Positions 43,799 to 52,602 of a stretch of DNA of 64,000 nt are shown piece by piece. This stretch comes from Neobacillus sp. OS1-2 (lineage in GTDB: Bacteria; Bacillota; Bacilli; Bacillales; Cytobacillaceae), in assembly GCF_030915505.1 (NCBI RefSeq), contig NZ_CP133265.1:3252001-3316000 (forward strand). The letters are read 5' to 3'. The notes under the pieces are model-generated. The model saw nothing but the letters and a program-made list of their open reading frames with translations, was not told the DNA's origin and searched no databases. The translations under genes were made by a program, and so were the position numbers. Numbering within the stretch: position 1 is the first letter of the stretch; every line of letters starts with the position of its first letter.

Positions 43799-45064
43799 TT
43801 GATAGAAAGAAGAAAACCGATTCCGATTGGAGAAGCAGTTGAAAAAATAATGGAACACCAATTACAGGGTGTAACGGAATATGTTTCAATAAATGAGAGT
43901 TTTGGCCGTTTCTTATCAGAGGATTTAATGGCAACCAGCGATGTACCTCATTTTGACAGGGCACCGTATGATGGCTTTGCCGTTAGATCAATTGATACAC
44001 GGGAGGCGTCGCTGTCAAACCCTATCGAATTTGAAGTGATAGATCATATTGGTGCTGGAATGGTTTCTATAAAGGTTGTCGGATCAAATCAAGCTGTTCG
44101 TATTATGACAGGAGCGATGATGCCTGAGGGAACTGACGCAGTCGTCATGTTCGAGGTCGCACAAGACTACGAAAAAAATGGCGTCCCCTTTATGTCGATT
44201 AAACGAAGTTTTAACAAAGGTGATAATGTTTCATTTGCGGGGGAGGACGCAAAAGAAGGAGCAGTGTTAGTAAAAAAAGGGATAGTAATTAATCCAGGTA
44301 TCCAAGCCATGCTCGCTACTTTTGGCTATAAGGATGTACCCGTAGCCAAAAAACCACTTGTCGGATTATTTGCAACCGGAACAGAGCTATTAGAGGTGGA
44401 AGAAGCCTTAGTCCCTGGGAAAATTCGCAATAGCAATTCTCATATGATAGCGGCTCAAATCGAAAGAGTGGGCGGCATGGTTCAATATTTTGGAAAACTC
44501 CCTGATGAATTTGATACATGCTTTGACGCGGTAAAAAATGCATTAAACAAAGTGGATTTATTAATTACCACTGGTGGAGTATCCGTTGGTGATTTTGATT
44601 ATCTGCCAGCCATTTATGAAAAGCTGGGTGCAGAAGTATTCTTTAATAAAGTAGCCATGCGCCCTGGAAGTGTAACAACAGTTGCCGGATATAATGGGAA
44701 AATCCTCTTTGGCCTTTCTGGCAATCCTTCAGCTTGCTATGTTGGCTTTGAATTGTTTGCACGACCAATTATCAGAACGCTGCTTTTTTCCAAAAAGCCG
44801 CATTTAAGGAAAGAAAAGGCTGTACTAGAGGTCGACTTTCTGAAAGCTAATCCATTTACAAGGTTTGTTCGCAGTTCTACATTCATCGAGGATGGCAGAC
44901 TTAGAGCAACCCCAAGCGGTCTGGACAAATCAAACATCATCATGAGCCTTGCCGGTGCCAACTCATTAATGATTCTTCCCGGCGGCACAAGAGGTTTTGC
45001 AGCAGGCAGCGAGGTAGACGTTCTATTACTTGATGATCAGGTTGGTAGTGAGTGGCCTTGGTAA
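43799..45064 (+). CDS. moeA: Molybdopterin molybdotransferase MoeA
   Basis: About 421 residues. MoeA inserts molybdate (or tungstate) into adenylylated molybdopterin. 'DVPHFDRAPYDGFAVRSIDT', 'VRIMTGAMMPEGTDAVVMFE', 'TGGVSVGDFDYL' and 'FGLSGNPSACYVGFELF' are diagnostic. TTG 43799 was chosen: AGGAG lies 9 nt upstream and the protein then starts 'MIERRKPIPI', like B. subtilis MoeA. In-frame ATG 43793 is too close to that site. The stop overlaps mobB by 13 bp. Confidence 0.93.
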   Translation: MIERRKPIPIGEAVEKIMEHQLQGVTEYVSINESFGRFLSEDLMATSDVPHFDRAPYDGFAVRSIDTREASLSNPIEFEVIDHIGAGMVSIKVVGSNQAVRIMTGAMMPEGTDAVVMFEVAQDYEKNGVPFMSIKRSFNKGDNVSFAGEDAKEGAVLVKKGIVINPGIQAMLATFGYKDVPVAKKPLVGLFATGTELLEVEEALVPGKIRNSNSHMIAAQIERVGGMVQYFGKLPDEFDTCFDAVKNALNKVDLLITTGGVSVGDFDYLPAIYEKLGAEVFFNKVAMRPGSVTTVAGYNGKILFGLSGNPSACYVGFELFARPIIRTLLFSKKPHLRKEKAVLEVDFLKANPFTRFVRSSTFIEDGRLRATPSGLDKSNIIMSLAGANSLMILPGGTRGFAAGSEVDVLLLDDQVGSEWPW

Positions 45065-45588
45065 GACCGATTATTTTTCAGGTGGTTGGTTATCAAAATA
45101 GCGGTAAAACAACAATTACATCCAAACTGATTGATACACTGACCAAGCGTGGATTAAAAACGGTGACGATAAAACATCATGGACATGGCGGCAAACCGGA
45201 TGTGGCAGTGCAAAAGGATTCTACCAAACATCTAACAGCAGGTGCGATTGCGTCCCTTGTTGAAGGAAACGGCAGATTGATTCTACAAGCAGAGCAATGT
45301 AAATATGGTCTTGAAGAACAAATCAAAATGATGAGATTCTTTCAGCCAGATGTCGTTTTAGTTGAAGGGTTTAAACTGGAAGATTATCCAAAGCTTTTAT
45401 TGATAAGGGCTAAACAGGATTTACCCTTAGTAGACATAGTCAACAATGTTCAAGCCGTGGTGTACTGGAAAGAAGAAATCAAGGAGCTTATATTTACCAA
45501 ATTGGATGTGCCGTTTTTTCACATATCTGATGAAGCAGCAATTGGTTGGACAGTGCAATTCATCGAGGAACGTGCCCATAAAGAGTGA
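45052..45588 (+). CDS. mobB: Molybdopterin-guanine dinucleotide biosynthesis protein MobB
   Basis: 178-residue P-loop GTPase. Walker A 'VVGYQNSGKTTITSKLI', 'TIKHHGHGG' and 'DVVLVEGFKLEDYPKLLLIR' are typical. MobB assists MobA in making the guanine-dinucleotide cofactor. The start GTG 45052 overlaps moeA; a TTG at 45058 is an alternative. No mobA is present in the window. Confidence 0.92.
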   Translation: MALVRPIIFQVVGYQNSGKTTITSKLIDTLTKRGLKTVTIKHHGHGGKPDVAVQKDSTKHLTAGAIASLVEGNGRLILQAEQCKYGLEEQIKMMRFFQPDVVLVEGFKLEDYPKLLLIRAKQDLPLVDIVNNVQAVVYWKEEIKELIFTKLDVPFFHISDEAAIGWTVQFIEERAHKE

Positions 45589-45604
45589 CAAATTATTGAA
45601 AAGA

Positions 45605-45626
45605 GAAGGCAAAAGCCTTCTTTTTT
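45605..45626 (+). terminator. Terminator after mobB
   Basis: Stem GAAGGC, loop AAAA, GCCTTC and six T. Confidence 0.85.
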
Positions 45627-45708
45627 GCATGATCATGTGACGCTCTTCACTTATTAATTCTTGTTGCTATCTTATAGTATTGCTAAGTAGGAATAAGGAG
45701 TGAAAGAG

Positions 45709-46437
45709 ATGAAGTTATTTTTACCGAAACAACATGGTGCTTGGGCAATGTTGATCATCCCTTTTTGGCTAGGTGTGATGGATGGGGGATTTTTGTGGCA
45801 GCATATTCCGTTTTTTCTTGGCTGGCTTTTATTGTATTTGGCAACCTATCCGATGCTCCTTTTATTTAAAAAGAAAAAACTCTCTTTTTACACAAAGTGG
45901 ACGCTCATTTATATGATACCAGCCTTATTGCTATTACTGATACCACTCATAGAAAGGCCTTCAATTGTTTTCTTTGGCCTTCTGATGATTCCGTTTTTTA
46001 CGATAAACGCATATTATACTTCAAGAAATCAAGACCGGGCCTTTATGAATGATATAAGTGCCATTTTTGCTTTTTCGATTGCAGGCTTGGCAAGCAGTTT
46101 TTTAGGACAGGGCGTTATTGGATTTGAAACCATTATTTCACCCTTTCTAACATCCGTGCTCTTTTTTATCGGCTGTACTTTTTATGTAAAATCGATGATA
46201 AGAGAAAAGAAAAATACCACATTCAAATGGATTTCTTGGATTTACCACATACTGTTAGTCATAGCATGGATTGCATCCGGCTTTTGGATTGCGGCAATTG
46301 CTTATATTCCTAGTTTATTTCGAGCCATTATCTTTTACGGTAAAAAGTTATCTCCTAAACAAATTGGGATTTACGAAATTATCAATTCAGCCATTTTCTT
46401 CATTTTAATCACCATTCAACACATCCTTTTAAAATAA
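45709..46437 (+). CDS. ywiC: YwiC-family membrane protein
   Basis: 242-residue polytopic membrane protein with about seven or eight helices, beginning 'MKLFLPKQHGAWAMLIIPFW', the YwiC signature. In B. subtilis ywiC lies next to fnr and the nitrate reductase genes, and here it is beside the second fnr paralogue. The charged 'QHGAWAM' motif resembles UbiA-like proteins, but the function is unknown. ATG 45709 follows AAGGAG; the GTG at 45700 is inside the site. Confidence 0.87.
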   Translation: MKLFLPKQHGAWAMLIIPFWLGVMDGGFLWQHIPFFLGWLLLYLATYPMLLLFKKKKLSFYTKWTLIYMIPALLLLLIPLIERPSIVFFGLLMIPFFTINAYYTSRNQDRAFMNDISAIFAFSIAGLASSFLGQGVIGFETIISPFLTSVLFFIGCTFYVKSMIREKKNTTFKWISWIYHILLVIAWIASGFWIAAIAYIPSLFRAIIFYGKKLSPKQIGIYEIINSAIFFILITIQHILLK

Positions 46438-46440
46438 AAA

Positions 46441-46465
46441 ATCGGTCAAAATGACCGATTTTTTT
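46441..46465. terminator. Bidirectional terminator between ywiC and fnr copy 2
   Basis: Stem ATCGGTCA / TGACCGAT, 3-nt loop, flanked by A and T runs. Confidence 0.9.
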
Positions 46466-46475
46466 GTTTCTCTTT

Positions 46476-47168
46476 TTAGTCAACTTTACAAATTTCAATC
46501 GGACATTCCTCGCAATCGATTTCTCGTTTTAAATAATCTAGGTCGTGAATAGTAATTGACCCTTTGTCGCTGGAAATGATTCCGGCTTTTCGCAATTCGC
46601 TAAGAAGTCGATTGACGACTTCTCTTGAGGTGCCGCAGAAATTGGCCAGTTCTTGATTTGTCAAAGGTAATTCGATCAAAATTCCTCTGTTTGTTTTAAC
46701 CCCATAACTATTACTAATTCGGATTAAGGTTGAATACAAGGCCCCCTTCTTGCCGTGAAGAACTAAATCACGAAACTTGGTTTGTGTTTTCCGATATTGC
46801 AGACTCATCCATTTTATGAATTCAAATGAAAGTGGGAGATTTTGCGAGAGTTTTTCCTCAAGGGTATCTTTCATGATAACGGCTACTTCTCCACTTTCGA
46901 TGACACGGGCACTTAATAAATAACGAGAAGAAGGGGAGAATAAATTTAATTCACCTACAAAATCCCCTTTAGAGCACATTCTTAACGTAAGTTCTCTACC
47001 GTCAGGAATAATCTTACTAATTTGCAGGATCCCGCTTTGCATGATATACAATTCATCCGCAAGCGAACCTTCCTGAAACAGAAAAGATCCTTTTTCAATC
47101 TTTTTCATATGATGAACCGTGTCAAAGAGATGTGACAACGTTACGGGCATTTCTTTTACCGACTGCAT
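46476..47168 (-). CDS. fnr: Crp/Fnr-family anaerobic regulator with C-terminal iron-sulfur ligands (copy 2)
   Basis: 230-residue paralogue of the Fnr at 38833-39531. The helix-turn-helix 'LTNQELANFCGTSREVVNRL' is almost identical, with VVNRL instead of STNRI. C-x2-C-x4-C is at 219, 222 and 227 ('CEECPIEIC'), and the candidate Asp in 'KFRDLVLHGKKGALYS' is kept, so it should also bind a cluster. ATG 47168 was chosen for AAAGGTGG. Adjacent ywiC argues that this copy is the orthologue of B. subtilis fnr. Division of labour between the two is unknown. Confidence 0.9.
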   Translation of the reverse strand: MQSVKEMPVTLSHLFDTVHHMKKIEKGSFLFQEGSLADELYIMQSGILQISKIIPDGRELTLRMCSKGDFVGELNLFSPSSRYLLSARVIESGEVAVIMKDTLEEKLSQNLPLSFEFIKWMSLQYRKTQTKFRDLVLHGKKGALYSTLIRISNSYGVKTNRGILIELPLTNQELANFCGTSREVVNRLLSELRKAGIISSDKGSITIHDLDYLKREIDCEECPIEICKVD

Positions 47169-47357
47169 ACAACTAACCACCTTTACAGGTACGAATGATT
47201 TTTGAAAAAATAAATGCCAGTCAAGTTCGAAATTACAGGATATTACTATAATTATATTGTTAACAAAGAATAATTAGCAATAAATGTGGAATAAGTTCAT
47301 ACAATCGTCAAAAACTAAAAAAGCCATGACATATTTCTCAGGAAATATTGTCGACTA

Positions 47358-47387
47358 TTGTTGGAATTTGAAAGAAATTCCTATAAT
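47358..47387 (+). promoter_or_regulatory. Probable yjzC promoter
   Basis: -10 TATAAT at 47382-47387, with TTGTTG at 47358-47363 as -35 at 18 bp. The remaining part of the 270-bp fnr2-yjzC gap shows no recognised operator. Confidence 0.5.
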
Positions 47388-47438
47388 GGACATGACCAAA
47401 ATGGAAATAATAAAGATGTAAATGAAGGAGGGAAGAAA

Positions 47439-47618
47439 GTGGGACAAAATCATCAGTTTAAATCAGGAAAAAAGGCTCCGAATAATGGTATATATATTGA
47501 AGTTGGAGATACCGGAGATAATGTACTCCATCCTAAAATGATCAAGCTGAAAGCGGGAGATCCATTCCCAGAAACATCGAATGATGAACGAGTTTGGACA
47601 TATAAGCGGAAACCTTAA
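47439..47618 (+). CDS. yjzC: YjzC-family small protein
   Basis: 59-residue protein 'MGQNHQFKSGKKAPNNGIYI' ending 'ERVWTYKRKP', closely matching B. subtilis YjzC. GTG 47439 follows GGAGGG; the longer frame from 47358 runs through the promoter and was not used. Its function is not known. A clear terminator follows. Confidence 0.88.
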   Translation: MGQNHQFKSGKKAPNNGIYIEVGDTGDNVLHPKMIKLKAGDPFPETSNDERVWTYKRKP

Positions 47619-47628
47619 TGAGATATAC

Positions 47629-47657
47629 AAAAAGTCATCTAATTCGGATGACTTTTT
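47629..47657 (+). terminator. Terminator after yjzC
   Basis: Stem AAAAAGTCATC / GATGACTTTTT with a 7-nt loop. Confidence 0.9.
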
Positions 47658-47670
47658 CCTTGTCCAAAAT

Positions 47671-47728
47671 TTTACTTCTATTTAGCATTTGATTTATAAT
47701 GAAATCAAATAGGTCAATAATGGTCAAA
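47671..47728 (+). promoter_or_regulatory. clpB promoter with CtsR-type operator
   Basis: -35 TTTACT (47671-47676), 18 bp, -10 TATAAT (47695-47700). At 47712-47728 the tandem heptads GGTCAAT-AAT-GGTCAAA match the CtsR operator (RGTCAAA-NAN-RGTCAAA) with one mismatch. The operator lies just after the predicted start and runs into the ribosome site. Confidence 0.8.
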
Positions 47729-47742
47729 AAGGAGTGAGGAAA

Positions 47743-50337
47743 TTGGACTTAAACCGAATGACGGAGCGATTGCAAAAAGGAATTATGGATGCCCAGACCC
47801 TGGCGATTAGAGAAAATCATCAAGAAATAGATGAACAGCATTTATTTTTGACGCTTTTGGATCAAGAGGATAGTCTCATTAAAACGATTTTTGATAAGGC
47901 AGGGTTGCCCTCTGATAAAGTGCAGAAAACGCTATTGGATTCACTAGCCAAAAAACCTCAAGTTACCGGGAGCGGGATTGAACAGGGAAAACTTTATATA
48001 ACGGCAAAGCTGCAAAAGTTATTGGTTAGTGCGGAAGAGTTTGCCTCTAAATTTGCAGATGATTATATTTCGGTTGAGCATTTTCTATTAGCGGCAGCCT
48101 ATGCGAATGATTCAGCCATGAAAAAAATGATCCAAGCATTTGGGCTAACACCGGAAATGATTTTAAAGGCAATAAAAGAAATAAGGGGGAACCAAAGAGT
48201 GACATCACAAAATCCCGAAGCAGGATATGAGGCTCTTAAAAAATACGGCAGAGACCTTGTTGCCGAAGTAAGGGCAGGGAAAATGGATCCGGTCATCGGC
48301 AGGGATACAGAGATCCGGAATGTTATTCGAATTTTATCTAGAAAAACGAAGAATAATCCAGTTTTAATCGGCGAACCGGGGGTAGGGAAAACGGCGATTG
48401 TGGAAGGATTGGCACAACGGATCGTCAGAAAGGATGTCCCGGAAGGACTAAAAGATAAGACGATTTTTTCATTGGACATGAGTTCCTTAATCGCTGGGGC
48501 AAAATTTAGAGGAGAATTTGAAGAAAGATTAAAAGCCGTTTTAAATGAGATTAAAAAAAGTGAAGGGCAAATTTTGCTGTTCATTGATGAAATTCATACA
48601 ATCGTCGGTGCAGGAAAAACAGAAGGAGCGATGGATGCCGGCAACATGTTAAAGCCGATGCTTGCACGCGGGGAACTACATTGCATCGGAGCGACAACAC
48701 TTGATGAACACAGAAAATATATTGAAAAGGATCCGGCCCTTGAGCGAAGATTTCAACAGGTACTTGTTCAGGAACCAAATGTAGAAGATACAATTTCCAT
48801 TTTGAGAGGATTAAAGGAACGGTTTGAGGTGCACCATGGAGTGAAAATTCATGATCGTGCCCTTGTGGCGGCAGCCACTCTCTCAGACCGTTATATTACT
48901 GACCGTTTTTTGCCTGATAAAGCGATTGATCTTGTCGATGAAGCATGTGCGATGATTCGCACCGAAATTGATTCCATGCCAACTGAACTGGATGAAGTGA
49001 CACGCAGGGTTATGCAGCTTGAAATTGAGGAGGCAGCTTTACGAAAAGAAAGTGATGAGGGAAGCAAAATAAGGCTTAAGGCGCTCATCAAGGAACTTGC
49101 CGATCTTAAAGAACAGGAAAATGCCATGAAGGCAAAATGGCTCCTAGAAAAGCAAAGTATCCAGAAGGTGCAGGATAAAAGGGGGCAGCTCGAAAAGCTC
49201 CGTAGAGAGCTTCAGGTGGCAGAAGATAAATATGATTTAAACCGGGCCGCTGAACTTCGCCATGGGCAAATACCAATGGCAGAAAAGGAACTAAATGAAT
49301 TAGAAAGTGGAGCGGCAAAGGATGACCGTTTGCTTCGAGAAGAAGTGACGGGTGAGGAAATTTCAACTATCGTCTCAAGATGGACGGGGATCCCCCTTTC
49401 TAAGCTTGTTGAAGGAGAGCGGGAAAAACTGTTGAAATTGGAATCCATACTGCACGAAAGAGTCATAGGACAAAATGAGGCCGTAAACTTGGTTGCGGAT
49501 GCTGTCCTTCGAGCACGCGCAGGAATAAAAGATCCAAATAGGCCAATCGGATCGTTTTTATTTTTAGGGCCGACAGGTGTAGGGAAAACCGAGCTGGCTA
49601 AGGCATTGGCCGAGTCATTATTTGATAGTGAAGAACAAATTATTCGCATAGATATGTCCGAATATATGGAAAAGCATGCGGTATCACGCCTAATCGGTGC
49701 ACCTCCAGGTTATGTCGGTTATGAAGAGGGCGGGCAGCTGACAGAGGCCGTAAGACGAAGACCATATTCGGTGATTTTAATGGATGAAATCGAAAAAGCC
49801 CATCCGGAGGTATTTAATATTCTTTTACAAGCACTCGATGATGGTCGAATCACGGATTCCCAAGGCCGGGTAGTAGATTTTAAAAACACCGTTATTATTA
49901 TGACTTCCAATATCGGCTCCCACTTTTTACTTGAAAGAAGTGAAAATGAAATTGAAATTTCGGATGGAACAAGAGATAAAGTAATGAGCCAGTTACGAGC
50001 CCATTTCCGGCCGGAATTCTTAAATCGTATTGATGAGATTATCTTATTTAAATCGTTATCATTACCGGAAATAAAAAATATAGTAGTAAAAATGATGAAG
50101 GAACTGGAAAACAGGCTTAAACAGCAACAAATTAATATCTCGATTAGTGAGGATGCGAAGGAATTCATTGCTGTTAATGGATTTGATCCTATTTATGGGG
50201 CAAGACCACTAAAACGATATATCCAACGGAATATCGAGACAAAGCTCGCACGTGAAATTATAGCCGGTCGGGTACATGATCAATCGACAGTCGCAATCAT
50301 GATAGAAAATGGGGAAGTCGCTGTGAAAGTCCTGTAA
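47743..50337 (+). CDS. clpB: ATP-dependent disaggregase ClpB
   Basis: 864-residue Hsp100 chaperone that dissolves protein aggregates with DnaK. It has the Clp N-domain repeats, a first AAA module ('[18 protein letters not shown]', '[20 protein letters not shown]'), the middle coiled-coil domain (about 410-525), and a second module ('[16 protein letters not shown]', '[20 protein letters not shown]'). The long middle domain and lack of a ClpP tripeptide loop separate it from ClpC/ClpE. TTG 47743 gives the usual '[11 protein letters not shown]' start and fits AAAGGAG at 9 nt; GTG 47734 is inside that site. B. subtilis 168 lacks ClpB. A CtsR-type operator precedes it. Confidence 0.94.
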   Translation: MDLNRMTERLQKGIMDAQTLAIRENHQEIDEQHLFLTLLDQEDSLIKTIFDKAGLPSDKVQKTLLDSLAKKPQVTGSGIEQGKLYITAKLQKLLVSAEEFASKFADDYISVEHFLLAAAYANDSAMKKMIQAFGLTPEMILKAIKEIRGNQRVTSQNPEAGYEALKKYGRDLVAEVRAGKMDPVIGRDTEIRNVIRILSRKTKNNPVLIGEPGVGKTAIVEGLAQRIVRKDVPEGLKDKTIFSLDMSSLIAGAKFRGEFEERLKAVLNEIKKSEGQILLFIDEIHTIVGAGKTEGAMDAGNMLKPMLARGELHCIGATTLDEHRKYIEKDPALERRFQQVLVQEPNVEDTISILRGLKERFEVHHGVKIHDRALVAAATLSDRYITDRFLPDKAIDLVDEACAMIRTEIDSMPTELDEVTRRVMQLEIEEAALRKESDEGSKIRLKALIKELADLKEQENAMKAKWLLEKQSIQKVQDKRGQLEKLRRELQVAEDKYDLNRAAELRHGQIPMAEKELNELESGAAKDDRLLREEVTGEEISTIVSRWTGIPLSKLVEGEREKLLKLESILHERVIGQNEAVNLVADAVLRARAGIKDPNRPIGSFLFLGPTGVGKTELAKALAESLFDSEEQIIRIDMSEYMEKHAVSRLIGAPPGYVGYEEGGQLTEAVRRRPYSVILMDEIEKAHPEVFNILLQALDDGRITDSQGRVVDFKNTVIIMTSNIGSHFLLERSENEIEISDGTRDKVMSQLRAHFRPEFLNRIDEIILFKSLSLPEIKNIVVKMMKELENRLKQQQINISISEDAKEFIAVNGFDPIYGARPLKRYIQRNIETKLAREIIAGRVHDQSTVAIMIENGEVAVKVL

Positions 50338-50342
50338 ATAAT

Positions 50343-50379
50343 AAAAAAGGTCATCCAGTATAAACGGAAGACCTTTTTT
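50343..50379 (+). terminator. Terminator after clpB
   Basis: AAAAAAGGTC / GACCTTTTTT outer stem with an inner TCC / GGA pairing. Confidence 0.85.
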
Positions 50380-50391
50380 CCCCATTATGAA

Positions 50392-50580
50392 TTAGGAATG
50401 CTTTTCCACAGGTTCATTAGGAATCACAGCAGCAGCAATGTAAATTAAAACGGTTACTCCCAAAGAAACAACAAAACCAGGCATAAATTCAAATTTAGCA
50501 CCAGGAGTCATCGAGCTAACGACGTATGTAAGCATTTGCACTAAAAGAAAAGACCAGAAAAAAGTCCAAAAGAATCGCAC
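50392..50580 (-). CDS. yjzD: YjzD-like DUF2929 membrane protein
   Basis: 62-residue protein with two hydrophobic segments, 'MRFFWTFFWSFLLVQMLTYV' at the N-terminus and 'VVSLGVTVLIYIAAAVI' in the second half. It fits YjzD/DUF2929 and lies after yjzC as in B. subtilis, but on the opposite strand to its neighbours. Start GTG 50580 follows GAGGTG. Function unknown. Confidence 0.8.
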   Translation of the reverse strand: MRFFWTFFWSFLLVQMLTYVVSSMTPGAKFEFMPGFVVSLGVTVLIYIAAAVIPNEPVEKHS

Positions 50581-50764
50581 TATTTTTCACCTCTACCCTA
50601 TTTTACATTAGTTATAATAGTACCATACGATAGAAAAAAAATATAGGGAAAATGAATTTCTGTTTAACTTTTTGAGTAAAATCTGAAAAATGGGCAAACT
50701 CCCTTTCATCTTTTGTGAAATGACATACAATATGTTGAGGAAATATGTAAAAGGAGATTTATCG

Positions 50765-51487
50765 ATGGAAAATCGCAACTTTCAGATGGATGCCCAATGG
50801 AATATCATTCATTATCCCGAAAAGCCAACAGGATTTGGGATCTTAATCATCGGTGATGAAAGACATTTTGTAGATGAGAGCAAATGCTTTTGGACGCAAA
50901 ACGAAGGAAAACTGGCCATAATCAATGAACTAAAGGATGCAGGGTACACCATTTTTTCCTCAAATCTTCATGGACGAAATTGGGGGAGCCAAAGTGCTGT
51001 CGAACTCGCTCAAAGATTATACCACCACGTGATAAGAAGCGAGATCCTTAATGATAAGATCCACATTTTGGCTGAAGGTATGGGGGCGCTCATTGCAGTC
51101 AAGTTATTGGAAAAAATGAAGGGCAACATAAGGTCGGTAATCATGCTTAACCCGATCCTGTCTTTAAAGTACCATCTTGAACAGGAAAAGGAGCACAAAT
51201 TTTTTTATAAAAAGTTAATGAGAGAATTAACGATCGCTTACGATATGGAGCAAGCTCAAATTGAAAGAACCATTTTCAATTTGGAAGATATTGTTCACCT
51301 GGAGTTCGATTGTCCAGTTAAGATTATTCATGTCCTAGCTGGTGGAAAATCGTATACGCAATCAAAACTATACCAACAGATTATCAAGTCTCCAGAAATT
51401 AATCCTACTTATATTCTTCCAGAAAAAAAACCACAACTCGGGAAAATATTCATAAAGTTTTTGACCAGTCATGAAACTGTACTTTAA
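50765..51487 (+). CDS. yjaU: YjaU-like alpha/beta-hydrolase-fold protein without the usual serine
   Basis: 240-residue protein with an alpha/beta-hydrolase pattern. In place of the nucleophile elbow G-x-S-x-G it has 'LAEGMGALIAVK' (near residue 105), so serine is replaced by glycine and normal esterase chemistry is unlikely. ATG 50765 follows AAAGGAG; the frame extends to 50690 without a site. Position before yjaV and med matches B. subtilis yjaU, whose function is unknown. Confidence 0.75.
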   Translation: MENRNFQMDAQWNIIHYPEKPTGFGILIIGDERHFVDESKCFWTQNEGKLAIINELKDAGYTIFSSNLHGRNWGSQSAVELAQRLYHHVIRSEILNDKIHILAEGMGALIAVKLLEKMKGNIRSVIMLNPILSLKYHLEQEKEHKFFYKKLMRELTIAYDMEQAQIERTIFNLEDIVHLEFDCPVKIIHVLAGGKSYTQSKLYQQIIKSPEINPTYILPEKKPQLGKIFIKFLTSHETVL

Positions 51488-51493
51488 ATTTGG

Positions 51494-51562
51494 TTCCTCC
51501 CCAAAAGGAAATATTTCATAAATGAATTGCATAGGATTCAATAAAGCAAGTTTGGGGAGGAA
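51494..51562 (+). promoter_or_regulatory. Inverted repeat that can hide the yjaV ribosome site
   Basis: TTCCTCCCCAAA (51494-51505) is perfectly complementary to TTTGGGGAGGAA (51551-51562), which contains the yjaV Shine-Dalgarno GGGGAGG. The loop is 45 nt. The pairing would block ribosome entry. Confidence 0.65.
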
Positions 51563-51568
51563 TTTCAA

Positions 51569-52402
51569 ATGGACAAGGTTATTATCTTTGGAATATATGA
51601 ATTTGTTAGTTTTCATGCATGCAAAACGCTTCTGAATAATGGTGTAGAGGTGACTGGAATCCAAATTGATGGGGCGGAAGATAGTCCATTCCTTGAGGAA
51701 AAGCGACTTGAGGTGGGGAGGAATGCTAATTTTAGCGAACGGTTCTTATCTGAGTTGAAACCGATACGAGAGGAAGGCACGACACCAATCACTTTCCTAT
51801 TTTCAATCTATGATTTGTATATGCAAAACAAAGAAATGGTTTTACAGAAGGAAAAGACGATAAGCCCAATCATCCAATGTATAAAGGATTATCATAACAA
51901 GGCGAATATAGTATTCATACTTCCCATCCAAATGCTTAGGGGGGAACAAGAAAAGACTATTGAGACATTTATCGAACGAATAAAAGGATGTTGCAAAAAC
52001 ATTCAGATGGTTTATTTACCTGCTGTTTATGGACCGTGGCAGCCATCGTCCTATCTATATCAACAGGCTATTTTATCAAAATGGATTAAGCAAGACATTA
52101 TAATAGCTGAGAGAGAATGGACAGGTGATGTTCTATTTGTTGAGGATGCCGCCAGGACGATCATAAAAACAATTGAAACCGGTCATCACGGGAATTTCAT
52201 ACTAGAAAGCGGAAAGCAGAATTATTGGGAAGTGTGCGCCGATTATCTTCAAATAGATAGTGAATTAATCCGGAAGCATCGCTTTGTACCATTGTCAGTT
52301 GATCACCAAATTGATGTCGTATCTGTTGGAAAAGTAACACCCATTGCAGAATCCATCTCAAAACAAATGGACCTTGTCCAACGTTTATATTCTAAAAATT
52401 AG
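51569..52402 (+). CDS. yjaV: YjaV-like protein, degenerate extended SDR fold
   Basis: 277-residue protein resembling NAD-dependent epimerases: 'KVIIFGIYEFVSFHACKTLL' at the N-terminus, 'YLPAVYGPWQPSS' and 'DVLFVEDAARTIIKTIETGH' later. The Gly-rich nucleotide motif is degenerate (GIYEFVS rather than GxxGxxG), so cofactor binding is uncertain. ATG 51569 follows GGGGAGG. It lies between yjaU and med as in B. subtilis. Function unknown. Confidence 0.72.
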   Translation: MDKVIIFGIYEFVSFHACKTLLNNGVEVTGIQIDGAEDSPFLEEKRLEVGRNANFSERFLSELKPIREEGTTPITFLFSIYDLYMQNKEMVLQKEKTISPIIQCIKDYHNKANIVFILPIQMLRGEQEKTIETFIERIKGCCKNIQMVYLPAVYGPWQPSSYLYQQAILSKWIKQDIIIAEREWTGDVLFVEDAARTIIKTIETGHHGNFILESGKQNYWEVCADYLQIDSELIRKHRFVPLSVDHQIDVVSVGKVTPIAESISKQMDLVQRLYSKN

Positions 52403-52602
52403 TAAAAAAAATGATAATTCATGTCGTACTAGGGTAGTTGTATGTAGAAATGAAGGAAATTTGTCTTTCCATTTCCCTGCTCAAAGGTTAGAATATAAGG
52501 AAAATAGACGATTTCTTTACTAGTTTAGGTTCACTATTTGATCCCTTAAAACAGTGAGAAGCATGTATTAGAAGTGGCGGCCATATAAAGGAGTTGCATG
52601 GA

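Noticed and set aside
48099..48584. Minus-strand frame of 161 codons
   Set aside because: Wholly antisense to clpB, with no ribosome site and biased composition; a shadow.
49719..50168. Minus-strand frame of 149 codons
   Set aside because: Antisense to the second AAA module of clpB; shadow of conserved coding sequence.
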